Origin: Mesostigma viride
Taxonomy: Eukaryota > Streptophyta > Mesostigmatophyceae > Mesostigmatales > Mesostigmataceae
Direction: 5' to 3'
NCBI GenBank assembly: GCA_009746045.1
Contig: RPFO01000079.1
Span: forward strand, 1,885,844-1,949,843
Length of the DNA stretch: 64,000 nucleotides
Of the stretch, positions 33,211 through 46,330 are shown piece after piece (the first letter of the stretch is position 1; each line of letters begins with the position of its first letter). A program made the translations under genes and the position numbers. The notes beneath the pieces were generated by a model. The model had not been told where the DNA came from and searched no databases. It saw only the letters and a program-made list of their open reading frames with translations.

Positions 33211-33861
33211 TCCTTAGATATACGCGCCAGTGCTTGAACGGGCGATAATGTGACGTCTCTCATGATGCAGGGCCATGCGATGTAGAACCAACAACCATTA
33301 GATCAAGGAGACAACCAGCGCACCATTAGATATTCGATACATAAATCGGTAGCCGTCCGCGGATAAGCAAGCTAGGCCGCCCGTATCCATCGTCATATAC
33401 AGTCATTACCATGTTAAGAACTTTGCAATTTTTAACCTGTTGCGTTAGGTACCGCTTTAAGTTGCGACGCCGAAATTTGGGCGGCGATTGCAAGTTAAGC
33501 CCAGGTGCCATTGCAACGACAATGACTCAATTTACAGGTGTCCGCCTGGTGTCAGGCTATTTTGGCCGCGCAGGAGGCCTTTTTTGGCCGAGTCTGGACC
33601 CGATATGTGACGCATAGGCGGCAAAATATACGCAAGCTCCACGGGCGCGCAGATTAGCTCCCCGGTTACCGCATGGTTAATTTTGCGTTGGCCTCGTTGC
33701 AACGTGCCGAATTATGGGCGTCGATCGCGACTGGTAATGACTGTAGGGGTACGTAGATCGGAGCTAGGTTCCTTTATTGGCACCCACATCGGCCACGTGA
33801 TCGACATCTGGCGCAGTCACGTGCTTGTATTAATCATATATGACCTTGGATAGCGGTTGTC

Positions 33862-34012
33862 TCCTTGGTATATGATCTTGGATAGCGATCACAGCAATGG
33901 TGCTCACCACTAGACCCTCCCGGCCAGTTAGGCTCGAAACACACGCCCCAGTCCGGATCAAGCAAGCTGTTTCCGGCCCCACCGTCTAGGTCATCTAGTC
34001 GCTCTACATGTA
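33862..34012 (-). repeat. Repeat R1 copy
   Basis: Right-hand equivalent of 14244-14397. Confidence 0.65.
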
Positions 34013-34495
34013 AATTAAATTAAATTATGGAACATATCTCCGTTGGGAGTACTTGCATGCATGGCCGGCCCCCAGCGGCCCAGCGGCTTGGCCAACCATG
34101 GCGGCATCTCCTGACCTGGCCTGGCCCCAATTAGGACCGATTCCCAGAAAGCTAGGTAAACCTGCCATGAACTACACACAGATGTTGCTGGCCGACCTAG
34201 TGGTCCCAGCCCCGTTTGAACACCGCATTCGCTCCCTCTCTCTTGCTTTAACTGCCATGCAGAACAAGAAGAGCTGGCAGACGATTGCCCAGGCTCACAC
34301 GCCAGCCCCTGTGGGCAAGCCACCCCCCCCCAAGAGGAAGGGGCGCTTTGCTGAGTAGAGTAGTTAGGGTTTTCTAGATTAGATTAGCTTAGAGTTAGCT
34401 TAGTTCGGTTTCACGGCTTCGCCCACCTCCATCCATCCAACACGGAATATGTGCTACATGATCTCCCAACGCGGAGTCATGTTATAATTTTTAAT
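34013..34495 (+). mobile_element. LINE family A fragments (right copy)
   Basis: Equivalent of 14398-14880, with the C-terminal ORF piece at 34053-34358. Confidence 0.85.
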
Positions 34496-34664
34496 ATCCC
34501 TGAGAAGGGGCATATGGCTTTTAATACATTCTGGGCTACTTCCTGCAGCACTTGGTAGGGTGTAAACTACACCAGCTCTGGGTGCACAAAGTGCACCTGC
34601 ACCACTATGTATTCCAGCAGCTAAGGTGCGGGCATGCAAAGGGTGGAAGATCTATATACACATA

Positions 34665-35720
34665 AAAAAATTAAATTAAATTATAACATGACTCCGTTGG
34701 GAGATCATGTAGCACATATTTCCGTGGATGGATGGAGGGGGGGGGCAAAGCCGCGAAACCGAACTAATCTAACTCTAAGCTAATCTAATCTAGAAAACCC
34801 TACTTATTCTACTCAGCAAAGCGCCCCTTCCGCTTGGGGGGAGGGGGCTTGCCCACAGGGGCGGGCGTATGAGCCTGGACATGCAATGGTTTGCCACCTC
34901 CTCTTGTCCAGCATATAGCAGTCCAAGCAAGAGAGAGGGAGTGAATGCGATTTTCAAACTGCGCTGGGACCACTAGGTCAGCCATCTGACTGCATTGGGT
35001 AGGTCATGACATGTTTGCCTACGTACCTTCTTAGGAATGTCCTTAGGGCCAGGCCAGGTCAGAATATGCCGTCCTGGCTGGCCAAGCCGCTGTGGGCCGG
35101 CCAGACCGAGGGCGGTGTCTACCTGGCTGGTGCGAGCAAGATGTCCTACGAATGCTATCCTACTACGCTGTCTAATCTCGTCCGAAATGCGAGGCATGCC
35201 CTGGTACAAAGATTCTAGATGCCTATGCGTGTCAAACCCTACATTCAGGGCCTGACGGAGCATCCTGGTTACCGTGCCGTTTAGCTTGGCCGCCAGCGTG
35301 TCCGTGAGCGTCCATGCCTCGGCGCCATACGTGAGCACCGTGAGGACCAGGACCTTGAGGAGCATTCGCTTGCGGTGCTCGCCGAGGACCTTCGAGTGCC
35401 AGTAGGTTTTCAGCGAACGATGCCGAGCCCAGGCCAGGCCGATGCGGGTGTCCACATCGTCGGCGGTGTCAGGAAGCATGCTTCCCAGCAGTTTAAGGCG
35501 ATCACGAAACGGGACCTCCGTCCCGTCTAGCAGCCGTGGTAGCGGCGGGCGACTGGAAGCCCCAATCACCATAGCCTCAGTTTTGACACTAATCTCCAAC
35601 CCCACCGCCCGCGCCTCCAAGCCCAGACAGTCCAGCCAGGTCTGAATGTGCTCGGGGCGCGCGATGAGGGTGGTGTCGTCAGCATAAATCAAGTCGGCCA
35701 GGCGGTAACCAGGTATATAT
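34665..35720 (-). mobile_element. LINE family A, reverse transcriptase fragment (right copy)
   Basis: Equivalent of 15046-16100, with the YADD box at about 35670-35692 and the same downstream motifs. The C-terminal frame is broken at the same place. Confidence 0.93.
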
Positions 35721-35860
35721 TAGGATACACATTTCCATCACCATTCATCTTCATCATCCTGAACGACTCGAAAACGCGGAAAAGATAACGGCAGGCTCGA
35801 GCTACCATGGTCCGGATTCTCCCGATTTCTGGCCTGCGCTGGTTGTCTCTTTGATATATA
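35721..35860 (-). mobile_element. Repeat R1 insertion, absent from left copy
   Basis: Interrupts the sequence aggtatatatacacataagg that is intact at 16091-16110. Flanking TATAT suggests a 5-bp duplication. Its constant end (ggttgtctctttg) adjoins the duplication; the other end is truncated compared with the 24616 copy. Confidence 0.8.
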
Positions 35861-35867
35861 CACATAA

Positions 35868-36030
35868 GGAAGCCATAATTTCAATGCACAAGGCTACACA
35901 CTTCCATCTCCATTCATATTCATCATATCCTGAACGACTCGAATGCACGCGGAAAAGATAACGGCAGGCTTGAGCTACCATGGTCCGGATTCTCCCAATT
36001 TCTGGCCTGCGCTGGTCGTCTCCTTGATAT
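35868..36030 (-). repeat. Repeat R1 copy (right copy)
   Basis: Equivalent of 16106-16260, now next to the new R1 insertion. Confidence 0.75.
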
Positions 36031-36155
36031 ATGGCCTTGGCTAACTCCTGATCGCATCTCCCAAATTGGGCTGCGATCAGGAGTGGCTCATATTAATTAA
36101 TTCGCTCAATGCTTGCCTGTACGTCTCTCGATCAACGTAAGCATGGCCTACCTGG

Positions 36156-36320
36156 ATTGATTAATTAATAGACACGTGACTGCGTCACGTGAGCATAAGT
36201 CCTCAGTGGGAGGAACATGGGATGGAATGGATGGTGTAAGCTATCTAGTTCCTAGCAGTACAGGGGTGTGGGCACCGCGGCCCGAATCGCTATGAATGCC
36301 ATCCTCGATATGAATGCCGC
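36156..36320. repeat. LINE family B remnant (right copy)
   Basis: Equivalent of 16395-16560, with the palindrome CACGTGACTGCGTCACGTG. Confidence 0.7.
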
Positions 36321-36429
36321 GCGCGCCTGCCTGGATGCAACCTATAGATGGCAACGCTGAGTAGATGGCTCAGCCCACTACTGGCTAGGCTCAGTTTTCT
36401 ATGCAGTCCATGCTCCAACCAGCCAGTAT

Positions 36430-36611
36430 CAAGGAGACAACCAGCGCAGGCCAGAAATCGGGAGAATCCGGACCATGGTAGCTCGAGCCTGCCGTTATCT
36501 TGTCCACGTGTTCGAGTCGTTCAGGATGATGAATATGAATGAGGATGGAAATGTGTAGCCTTGTGCATTGACATTATGGCTGGCTTACGTGTAGAGCGAC
36601 CAGACCCCTGC
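36430..36611 (+). repeat. Repeat R1 copy (right copy)
   Basis: Equivalent of 16670-16850. Confidence 0.8.
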
Positions 36612-37600
36612 CACTCCGGTCTCAGTGCCAGTATACCCCTGCACACTCCGGTCTCAGTGCACCCACAGTTAGATGCCAGACTCTCCTAGCTGATTACCTA
36701 GCTAACTTCTTGATAGCACCTGCATGCACGTGCATGGCTTGCCGGCCTTCAGGCACATGAGGAAAGACTGGAGTCTCTGCCCCTTTGAACCTCGTTGTTC
36801 AACAAACAGGGATGAAAAGCGCTATAAGAGCTCTGCGGCCAACGAGACTGCATGACTACTTTCTTATTCTGACTTTCTTATGTATATTAACAGGACAAGT
36901 AAATGGCAGAGTAGGTTAGGCTGGCAGAAGTGCTCACCATATAGAGGCCACAGCCCACAAGCCCTGGCAGCACTGGCTGGCCACTCCCAGCCAGCTAGCC
37001 GGCTGAGCGACATGCTGTGAGTGATTCTCTCTGGCGATTACTATCTGCTCGCCCTTCTGACAACACCAAGAACTCAGTCTGAAAAGTGCAGCACCCTTCA
37101 CAGCAACTTACTAACCAGCCTTGGAGAGGCTGGCAGAAAAAAAAAAGCTTTCAGCTTCCTTTCCAGGAGGCCAGGGGCTACCGTGCCCCACATGTCTCAT
37201 TGTCTATGTACAGTACAGGTCTTACACTCATTGAGTCCCCTGCAGCCCCTGTACTGCCTAAAACCACCGTTCAGCCAAGAACATACATGCCAAGGAGCTG
37301 TACACGTTCGAACGTTTGGCTTATCACCAAGTAAGTCAGTAAGCACTTGCGCGCCATGCCAGGTGGCTTATTGTCACCACTTGTCCCCCTAGTAGCGTAT
37401 TCATGTTCTAGGACCGGCGGGCGCTGCCAACGCTCCCGACGCTACCCCGCACAAGTCCTCCCATTCCATGGAGTTCCCTCTGGTGATTCTCCGCGCCCAG
37501 CCAACGTCCCCAAATCGGCCCAGCCAACATCCTCTTGCCAAAATAAAACCTCGACCGAGTAAAGAACGAAACATCCCAGTCTCGGACAGGGAATGAATGG
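36612..37600. other. ECH 3' flank, no gene seen (right copy)
   Basis: Equivalent of 16851-17839; no further signal. Confidence 0.45.
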
Positions 37601-38750
37601 TCACAGCTTGGCCGTCAGCTTGCCTGTCTTGGACCTGCCCTCGATGAATTCCTGCATCTTCTTGAAGTCCCCCGGTGACATCTGCTTGTAGTAGGCCTTG
37701 GCCCGCGCCACCTCCAGGCGCCGCCCAGACTCGAGCGTGCCCGCCAGCCCATCCTGGAGCACGGACTTGTACCCGCGGACCAGTCCACCATGGTTGCCCA
37801 CGATCTGCTCCGCGAGTCGCATCGCCAGCGGCATGAGCTGGTCCGGGGCAACCACGCGGCTGACCAGGCCCCATCGCTCGGCAATCTCTGCGTCGATTGG
37901 TTGCGCGGTGAAGGAGACCTCGCGCGCGCGGTTGGCGCCAATCAGGCGGGGGAGCTTCTGGGAGAGTCCCTGCGAGGTGGCAGGTTCGGTGGCAGCGGAT
38001 GGATAGGGTACAGGCCGAGAAAGGAGGTCGTCCGCATTAACCAAGGTCTATATTGATCTGTCCATGAAATTTGATTCAATTGAATGAGGCTTACAAGGTT
38101 AGCATGAACTTATGAGCAGTGTGTTGCAGGGGCAGAACGCCAGAGACACAGCCAACAAGAGGTTGACGGCCAACAAAGAGGCTTGACAGCGCAACGATAA
38201 GGACGCATGTCGGCATGTGCACACCCTGTCGCTGCAGCCCGATAGCGGATGTTACAAGCAAATATGCGAACACCACTTGCGGCAACGCTGGCAAGTGGGA
38301 GAATGTAGGCGCGAAGATACATACCCAGGCAGGCATAAGTCCGAATTTACAGTGCGTGTCAGCGAATTTCGCGGTTGTGCTGGCGACGAGGATGTCGCAT
38401 GCGAGCGCAATTTCAAACCCGCCCGTCACAGCATGGCCATTGATAGCGCCGATTATGGGAAAAGGACAGGCTTCCATCTGCACCACGGGATCGTTTTCTT
38501 GGTTGGAATTCGCGACGTCATCACCCTGAAACACCGTCTGAGCGGCAGACAGATCTATTCCAGCACAGAAACCACGTCCAGCACCAGTCAAAATAGCAAC
38601 GCGAACCGTGTTATCTCCGCGGAGGGAGTTGAAAATCGATGCCAATTTCCGAAGCATCGGGACTGTTAAGGAATTCATTGCCGACGGCCGGTTAAGCGTA
38701 ACTATTGCTATGCCTTCTTTCGGACGCTGTAGAAGAACTAGGTCCTCCAT
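37601..38750 (-). CDS. Enoyl-CoA hydratase/isomerase, peroxisomal type, right copy
   Basis: Exons 38325-38750 and 37601-37969, at a constant offset of 19761 from the left gene. The predicted 264-residue product is the same as that of the left copy: the same GRGFCAGIDLS and NGHAVTGGFEIALACD motifs and the same C-terminal AKL. Intron length and splice sites are also unchanged. Upstream and downstream flanks are duplicated too, so if both loci are real they should be expressed alike. I saw no disabling change. Confidence 0.92.
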
Positions 38751-39891
38751 CTCAGAATCTCAATGGAATTAATCTTATAGATGTCGGCTAGAATGCAATT
38801 GAAATCAATTTGAACAGCAGCGTCTCATACGAGGAATGAAAAGTTCAAGTTATACCGGCAAAGCTACTGCTTGATTGCGTTCGTAAGGATGTGCGAAACG
38901 GCATATGACGAAATTTGATTGCCCCGTCGCGTATGCTGGGGATGCTTGTAAACACTAATTAAATACTAGGGGCCACGTCAACGTTGTGTTTATGTACGTG
39001 TGATGTGTGTGCACATGTGCACTTCTTATGGCCTCTAAGCACATGGCAGGCGGCAGCTACAGTAGGCCACAGCGTCACTTGTCACGATTGATGATCCTGC
39101 CTGCACCGTTGCACTGTCAGAGGGGATAGTAAGATTATGCCGCGTCAGCGAATAGCAATTATAAGCGTCCGACCGAACCAGAGAAGTTGCGAGCTTTCCC
39201 TCCGACCTGTCACCGACTTGTCTAAAAAGAGTGCATGTCCTGTGGATGTATGTTTTCTGGCTTGGCAAATGGCAAGGTCTGTGTCATGACTCATCAGTCT
39301 GTCCAAAATAAATTTGCGCCGGGACCACAACTCACACGGTTATACGCACGTTACTTGACATCTCTTCTATTCCTCTTCTCCTCAAGTAGGATCCCCTATT
39401 CGGCTCTTCTATCTCCCTACATGTAAACAGTAGGATCCCCTGCTACCTAGTAGGATCCACATCCAGAACAACAGCCTAGTAAACTCACTAAACTGCTGGA
39501 TTCACATCCAGAACAGCAGCATAGTAAACTCACTAAACTGCTAACTCCTGGCTTCGACGAGCCTAGAAATGAGCAGCCCGGCTAGCGTACAGTAATAAGC
39601 CCGGCTTGTATTACTGGCTATATTTGGAATAAACGTACACCTATTTACCTGGAAATAAGCCCGGCTTGTAATAACAACGTTTTGGCAGGTTTTGGCAGGT
39701 TTTGGCCCAAGGTGGCACGTGCGGAACGGTTTTCATCTCGATATCGACCATGGGCGGAATTGAAGATGTATGCCGGGTACACTGTCCATATATTTACAGC
39801 GCGACCTCTCTCCCTTCAAGCTGCATGGCTGCAAATGGATTAACATGCTGGTTATCGCGCACTTGCATTGTAGATTGACGACAGGACCAGC
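38751..39891. other. Intergenic region between divergent genes, right copy
   Basis: Equivalent of 18990-20130, with the same short direct repeats. Confidence 0.5.
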
Positions 39892-42006
39892 ATGTTGACG
39901 CTTCGGATTGCTCTATGGTTGGCTCTATGCTGTTCGATCGCCTGGGCGAGGAGAATCTTGGAATTGCCAGAAATTTCTTGGACGATAGAGTCATCGCGTT
40001 GTCTGACACGGGAACAGCTTTCCGAATATGTCCGGCAGGCGTCGGTGAAGGGTGTGGAGAGGGTAGTGCGGGCTGCCGCTTGCTCTCCATCCGACGATGT
40101 AGCATGGGTCGTTAAAGACGTCGTCGCAGGCTCCTTCGTCGCACACTCCTCCGTCGACCATGGCAATGCCGCGCTCATTTCAACTCACCTGCTGTCGGAC
40201 CTGCAAACAAGGAGGGCCGCCGGTAGCGTAATTGGCCGTTGCGAATGTGCGCTTCCGGACAACACGCTGGTCTCCTTTCCATCCGTGGGCATCCCCTGTT
40301 TCAGCACAAGTGACCTTCGCGCCGCGTTTGGCAAAGGCCTGTCAGCAGGGGATGCGGGGCGCGTGATGCCGCTGACGCCGTGCGCGTCCACCTCCGCAAT
40401 ACGCTCGCTAATTGTCGAGATAATGGGACAGTTGAACGAGAACACCTGGTCCATGCTCGCCAACACCGTGGCCTCCCTGGCCGCCGAGCTCGACTTCCGG
40501 GTACGTTCCCACGCCGACATTGGCCCGTGCGCGTGCGACCTTCCTGCCGAGAGCCCTGTGACCCGCGCCGCCGTGCCTGAGCACCCCGGCATGAGCGACC
40601 TCCCCCTTGCCTCACGTGTGCCCAGGTCTGGCACGCCATGGAGACTGGTAATGGGGCCACACTCGCCGGCGAGCTGTCATGCGCCAGCACGACAGCCCTC
40701 TGGGGCCTCTTCCGCCTCCTCATCCGCCCGCTCAACCCATCCGAGAACCGCATGCACAGCGGGGAGCCCATGGAGTACGCGGTACGCATGATTCTGGCGA
40801 CCCGCACGTTCGCCGGCTTCCAGTCCCTCATCGATGAGCTGGCGACGCGTGTGCGCTCGGGAGATATGATCGGGCAGTGCTTGTGCCAGGTGGCGGGCAC
40901 CGAGGCCTTGGCTGCGCAGCAGCAGCAACCCTGCAACAAGTTGATCCCTTCCATCCGCCCTCCCCCCCGCCGCCCTCCCCGCCGCTGCCACCACCGCCGT
41001 CACCACCGCCGCCATCCCCCGCGCCGCCGCCATTCCACACTATCCCGGCATCGCCCCTCCCCCCGAGCAAGAGAAAGACCGGATGGCGTCCGTGACTTCT
41101 GACGGCATGAGATTTGCCGGCACGTCCCAGGACCCGATGGCCTACCTCTTCCATGGCGGGTCGCCGCAACTCATCCCTTGCATCACGCCCGAGGAGCTCA
41201 ACGGCGCGGTCCAGCGGGGAGATCTGTCATCCGTCAGCACGCACGTCGCCTGCGCGCCCCTGAGTGCGATCGGTTTCTCTCTTCAAAAGCTGCAGCTGAT
41301 GCGGGCGCGTGCGAGTCAGCAGCCGCAACCGCAGTTGGGGGCTGGCGCGGATGCCAGCAACGTTGACGCGATCCAGACAGTGCTAGAGAACGAGAAAGCG
41401 GCAAGGTTCGCGGCGCGCAGCATTATCGGCCTGTGCAAGTGCGTGCTCCCGGGCGCCACTGCGGCCACTATGCCCCTTCCCGACCGCATTCATGCGCTGC
41501 GACACGCAGGCGCGGTGGGTCCGCTGGCATTAGCTGGCAACAACCACAACAACAACCAGCAGACCTTCACGATCACGACCGTCCTCCCCAAGGTCGTGGC
41601 ACCTGAGGGAGAGGCCAGGGACGGGGATGACTCGTCCCCGGTGGTGATTCCCAGCACGGTCAGCCAGCGCGCTCGCTGCGTCTTGTATGATGAGCTCAGA
41701 GGGATCGTGGACGCGAGCGACACGCCGGCGTTGCAGATGAACCTGCCGTGCATACCGACGCAGGACCTCGGGACGGTCATGCGCGAGGTGCTGCCGAGGG
41801 TCGAATCAGCCCCGGCGCTGTCCGTGTTGGCCCACCTCATGTCGCTGGAGTTGAAGTCCCGCAAGGGGGGGAGATGGGCGCATGCGAGTGCAAGGTGGTG
41901 CGGCCTGCAGGGGGAGGGGTGCTATTGGGTTAGGGGGGGAGCGTGGGGGGGTAGGTTGGAAACGTTATCTGCCAAGCTAGAGAGACTCTTGTCTTTTACA
42001 TGTTGA
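39892..42006 (+). CDS. Secreted four-cysteine-module protein, right copy, frameshifted C-terminus
   Basis: Matches 20131-22173 at offset 19761, with the same signal peptide, modules and two internal frame changes. One difference matters: a run of eight G in the left copy (22104-22111) is seven G here (41865-41871). The frame shifts after SRKGG, the last CxC pair of module 5 is lost, and an unrelated tail runs to a stop at 42006. Either this copy has lost its fifth module or the G-run is a sequencing error. Confidence 0.68.
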
Positions 42007-42015
42007 TGACACATG

Positions 42016-42216
42016 ATGGATCCGGGAAACGACATGTTTTAACTTTGTTGATCCGGTGGGGATGGGTCCTTATGGGTCGTGCATGGGTTGGAAATGGGCG
42101 CTAAATGGGTCCTGAATGGATCTTATGTATGGGTCTTTATATGGGTCTTATATATGGGTCCTATGTAATGGTCCTAAATGTGGGTCCTCAGTATGGGTCA
42201 TATATATAGGTCTTTC
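42016..42216. repeat. Degenerate TATGGGTCYT repeat (right copy)
   Basis: Equivalent of 22255-22455. Confidence 0.75.
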
Positions 42217-44846
42217 TGAGGTCGTCAATGAGGTGGTGCTCGGCATGGGTGGGGCCTTGGACAGCCAGAGTGATCGCAGCTTGCAGCTTGCAGCCACCGT
42301 TGACGTCCCGTCATCGTGGTGGCATTGACAGGCGGTGATCGCATCGAATGGCTGTCACCCACCGGCGCGGGGGACGCCCCGGCCACGAGATATCCTTCGG
42401 GTTCCGATCCTGCCCAACAAACGGGTTGCCTCCGTAAAGCCCAGCGTGGCAGGTGATGCCGTAATGTGCCGACACTGCTTTCTTTTTCCTTCCGCGCAGA
42501 CATCGGTTGGTGCGTTCCTGACAGAGTGGACTTGGTGGTTGGGTCGGATCGATACCCGAGGCATCGTGTGGGCTGGCTTCCTGCCCCGCCCTCGCCCGCA
42601 TGTGAGAGAACGAAGGTGGGCAGGCGGACACTCCTCGTGCGCTCCAGGAGCCCTGGGTTCCTCCCCTCGCTGGCCAGACTTGGGTGCTGTGGGGTGCACG
42701 GTGGCGGATGGAATCGTGCGTGGACGACGCAACGCAAATGCATGCGCTGTGGCGTGGGGACTCTGGAACACTGGGGGTGGGGATGGCCACCCCCTGTGGA
42801 CCCCTCACGTCGATGGCTCCCATCGTCAGACCTGCCATCCCCTTTTACGCGGCCTGCCACGTATGATCCGCTATTGGCGGGATGTGTCAAGCAGCCCTCT
42901 TCCGAACGCATCATGGCACGGCTAGCTTAAACCGAACTCGGTTGCTGGTCTCCCCCCTACTCCCGTTGTGTGCGTAATCCCGAGTCGAGTGATGGGCACC
43001 TCGGGGCCGTGCCGTGACGCCTCGCGCATGGCAATTCCCAGGATACGGGAATCGGGGGCCGGAAGTCTTTTTTATAAGGCCCGGATTCACCATGTCAAGG
43101 ATGGACCTGACGATGTTGGGTGGATGAAACCCACAGCTATTTTTTGATTCCCCTCCCTCCCCCCCCCTTAGTGCTGGCAGCTCTGGGGCAGCGCGCTGAC
43201 CCGCGTGTACCTGAGGTGGCTGGAGTTACTGCAGGCGGAGTGTAGGATAGTCCATGGTTATACCGTACGGTCCAGGGTAGCTGCTTGTCATGACCAGTTC
43301 TCGAACGCCCTAGTTTATCAATGCGGCAGCCAATATACACATCAACCAATATACATATCGACCAATATACACATCAACCGATGTACTCATCGACCAGTAT
43401 ACTTATCGACCAGTACACATCTGACATTTTCCGTACACTACCTAGCTTGTTGCGATCAGATGCTCCCTTTCGCCACAGGTCACTGGGGCTATCCTGTGTA
43501 TGTGGTGCCTGCTTGCGGAGACAGGGGGGTGCCAGGTGGCAAGCAGGCACGTTTAACAAGAGGGCGACCGCACGACTTGGGGAAAATCTTATATTGTGCC
43601 AGCGGAGCCGTTGTATGGGAGCTTGTGCTGGCTAGCCTGCGTGGGTATTGTGGGGACAGGCGGTGGCAGCAACTCTGTGGGAGGCAGTTTCAGTCCCGAC
43701 CCAGCTGGCCAGGGCTAGGGTTGTCAATGGGGTGTCGAAAAGGCCCTGGCGCTTTTCGCATGGCAACCCACGTGGCAACCGGTGTGGCAGCCAACGTGGC
43801 AGACAAGGGCTAGAGCGCGCTGACGTGTGCACCCAGTAGATGCTGCCTTTATGGACCGCGTGAGGGTACTATGGGCCCATGGGATGCGCTCGGCAGGCAG
43901 GCTGCTCGTTGCGCCATGCATGGGGGCCGAGGAAATGAGGAAAAGCAGCAGGGAAGAAAGGGCATTTTAAAAGGTGGAGGCGCGTTCCTGGGGCCATGAT
44001 TGACAGTGCGGCAATTTGTGGACGTGGTGGGTGCAGGGGCCGCCTTGGTGACAACGGCGGCAGTCACTAGAATGCCGGCAGCACTCATTTTTTTATTCGC
44101 TGCTGACATCATTGACTTGTCGGGGAGCAACCGTGGACGAGCCTCCGGGCCTGATCATGTGCTCGCACGGTGGAACCCTGAGACGTTGACCACGTGGATG
44201 CTTGCATTCGTGCCGGGTGCATCAATGAGACCACCAGCGCTCGAAGGCCTGGAATTATAAGCTGGAAGATGTGGACCAGGATGTGACTGGAGGGGAAATC
44301 GGAACGGAGGGAGTGGGATGGCTGCCATGGGGACGTCTTGCGTGACTACATGCCCAGCTGGCATGTCCGCTACATGCTCATGTTTATTGGTATCAATTGA
44401 TTCAGCTTCCAGGGCATGTCATGTTTGTTGGTATAAAAGCTGCTATGTATCCATGGGTCACCATATGTGGAAGTGCATGTCGTTGGTTGTGACGGGCCCA
44501 CAAGCCTTGGATGAAATGCATTTCCTAGAAAAGTTGTGAGGGCATCATAGTTCTGGACAGGAATACTGATTGGTTGCTTTTTGGTCTTCCAGAGAGGAAA
44601 GCAAGGGGAGCTTGGCTGAAAACTACGCTTGGAGGTGCTCCAGGTGCCATGCGGGTAGCTTTACCAGGGCAGTTCTAGACAACGACGTGCAATCTTATGT
44701 ATAAAGTGAGGTCCAACTATATTCCTGGACGCATGGCGATCCAACGTCCTGGAAGGACTAGGGTAGTTGTCAGATGAGAGGATCTTAGTCGCGAAGACCG
44801 CGCGGAAGCCGCGTCAGTGGCTATCTGTAGGAAGACCTGCATAGAG
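42217..44846. other. No recognised gene (right copy)
   Basis: Equivalent of 22456-25448 without the R1 insertion. More substitutions are seen here than in the gene part (for example around 43660-44110), still only a few percent. It includes the 18-bp degenerate repeat at 43326-43426 and a hairpin element at about 44700-44775. Confidence 0.45.
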
Positions 44847-44893
44847 GGAATTGAATTGAATTGAATATTGGAACACAACTCCGTTGGGAGTAT
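44847..44893 (-). mobile_element. LINE tail remnant (right copy)
   Basis: Equivalent of 25449-25496. Confidence 0.65.
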
Positions 44894-44900
44894 ATGTCAA

Positions 44901-45215
44901 CGGGAGACAACCAGCGCAGGCCAGAAATCGGGAGAATCCGGACCATGGTAGCTCGAGCCTGCCGTTATCTTGTCCGCGTGTAACACATATCCCTGAGAAG
45001 GGGCATATGCTGTTTCCGGCCCCACCGTCTAGGTCATCTAGTCGCTCTACACGTAAGCCAGCCATCATTTCAATGCACACGGATACACATTTCCATCACC
45101 ATTCATCTTCATCATCCTGAACGACTCGAACACGCAGACAAGATAACGGCAGGCTCGAGCTACCATGGTCCGGATTCTCCCGATTTCTGGCCTGTGCTGG
45201 TTGTCTCCTTGATAT
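44901..45215. repeat. R1 copies, uninterrupted empty site
   Basis: A plus-oriented R1 copy (44901-44985) carries the intact site ggaccatggtagctcg into which the foldback element went in the left copy. A minus-oriented copy follows (about 45050-45215). Confidence 0.82.
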
Positions 45216-45949
45216 GGCTTTTAATACATTCTGGGCTACTTCCTGCCAGGGTGGGGATGTAAACGACACCTGCTCTAGGTGCACCAAGGGCACCTGCACC
45301 ACCATGATCTCTCGGAGCACTTAAAGGGGGCCTGGCATGGGGTGGAAGATCATCATGGCTATACAAAGGCTAGGGCATGGCTTCTCATCAGAGAGTGACT
45401 CTCTGCTTAGGCAGAGCTGGGCTAAATTCTTAATGCATCATCCATGGGGAGTCCCATTATAGACAAAGCGTGGCTAAATTCTTTGGGCATCATCCATGGG
45501 GGCCATTATGGGCGCACATGCGCGTGGGCCACTTAATTGCTAGGCTAAGCCTTACTAATCTGCACTACTCCTATATTCCCTAGACTGGGGTTGCATGCTG
45601 GGGTTAATTGCAGGGGGTGCCTGCCAGGGCTTGTGGTCGACGTGGATGACGTCCCCGGCCCTCCAGTATACCGGTTCCCCCCCTGCACTCTGCCGGAGCT
45701 GGAGGTAGGTCGGCCATAGCTCGCGTCGTCGTTGTTGCAGGGCCAGGGTCAAGTCGTCGTCCAGCGTGAAGCGAGTTCTCGAGAGCTTCTTGCGGCATTT
45801 AAGAAACGACAGCTTATATCCGTCATGTACTTAAAGGTGAGGAGCCGGGGAGCCGGGCCAGCCTTACCCTGCGCGCGCGAGGAAGGTGGGTAGCCGATGT
45901 CCATCCGCAGCTCCCCAGTGAGTTGCAAGGGGGCAAGAATTAAAAAATT
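45216..45949. other. No gene seen; repeats (right copy)
   Basis: Equivalent of 26558-27297, with several small indels (for example aattgc at 45535 and losses near 45600 and 45665). Confidence 0.5.
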
Positions 45950-46330
45950 TAAATTAAATTAAATTAAATTAAATTATAACACATGAATGTCCAGGCATAG
46001 TTGTCTCGCTTCATATGACTCCGTTGGGAGATCATGTAGGCTGCACATATTCCTTGCTGGATGGATGGAGGTGGGCGAAGCCGCGAAACCTAGCTAATCT
46101 AATATAGAAAACCCTAGCTACTCTACTCAGCAAAGCGCCCCTTCCTCTTGGGGGGAGGGGGCTTGCCCACAGGGGCTGGCGTGTGAGCCTGGACAATCGT
46201 CTTCCACCTCCTCTTGTTCTGCATTGCAGTCCAAGCAAGAGAGAGGGAGTGAATGCGGTGTTCAAACGGGGCTGGGACCACTAGGTCGGCCAGCAACTGC
46301 TGTGGGTAGGTCATGGCATATTTTAAAATT
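45950..46330 (-). mobile_element. LINE family A, 3' fragment (right copy)
   Basis: Equivalent of 27298-27700. Here the C-terminus reads PVGKPPPPKRKGRFAE in frame (46123-46314). Confidence 0.88.

Noticed and set aside
35721-35860. Helitron identity for R1 (insertion next to AT, a TC-like start, a CTAA-like end)
   Set aside because: The other proven insertion has no CTRR end, and both are flanked by short direct repeats.
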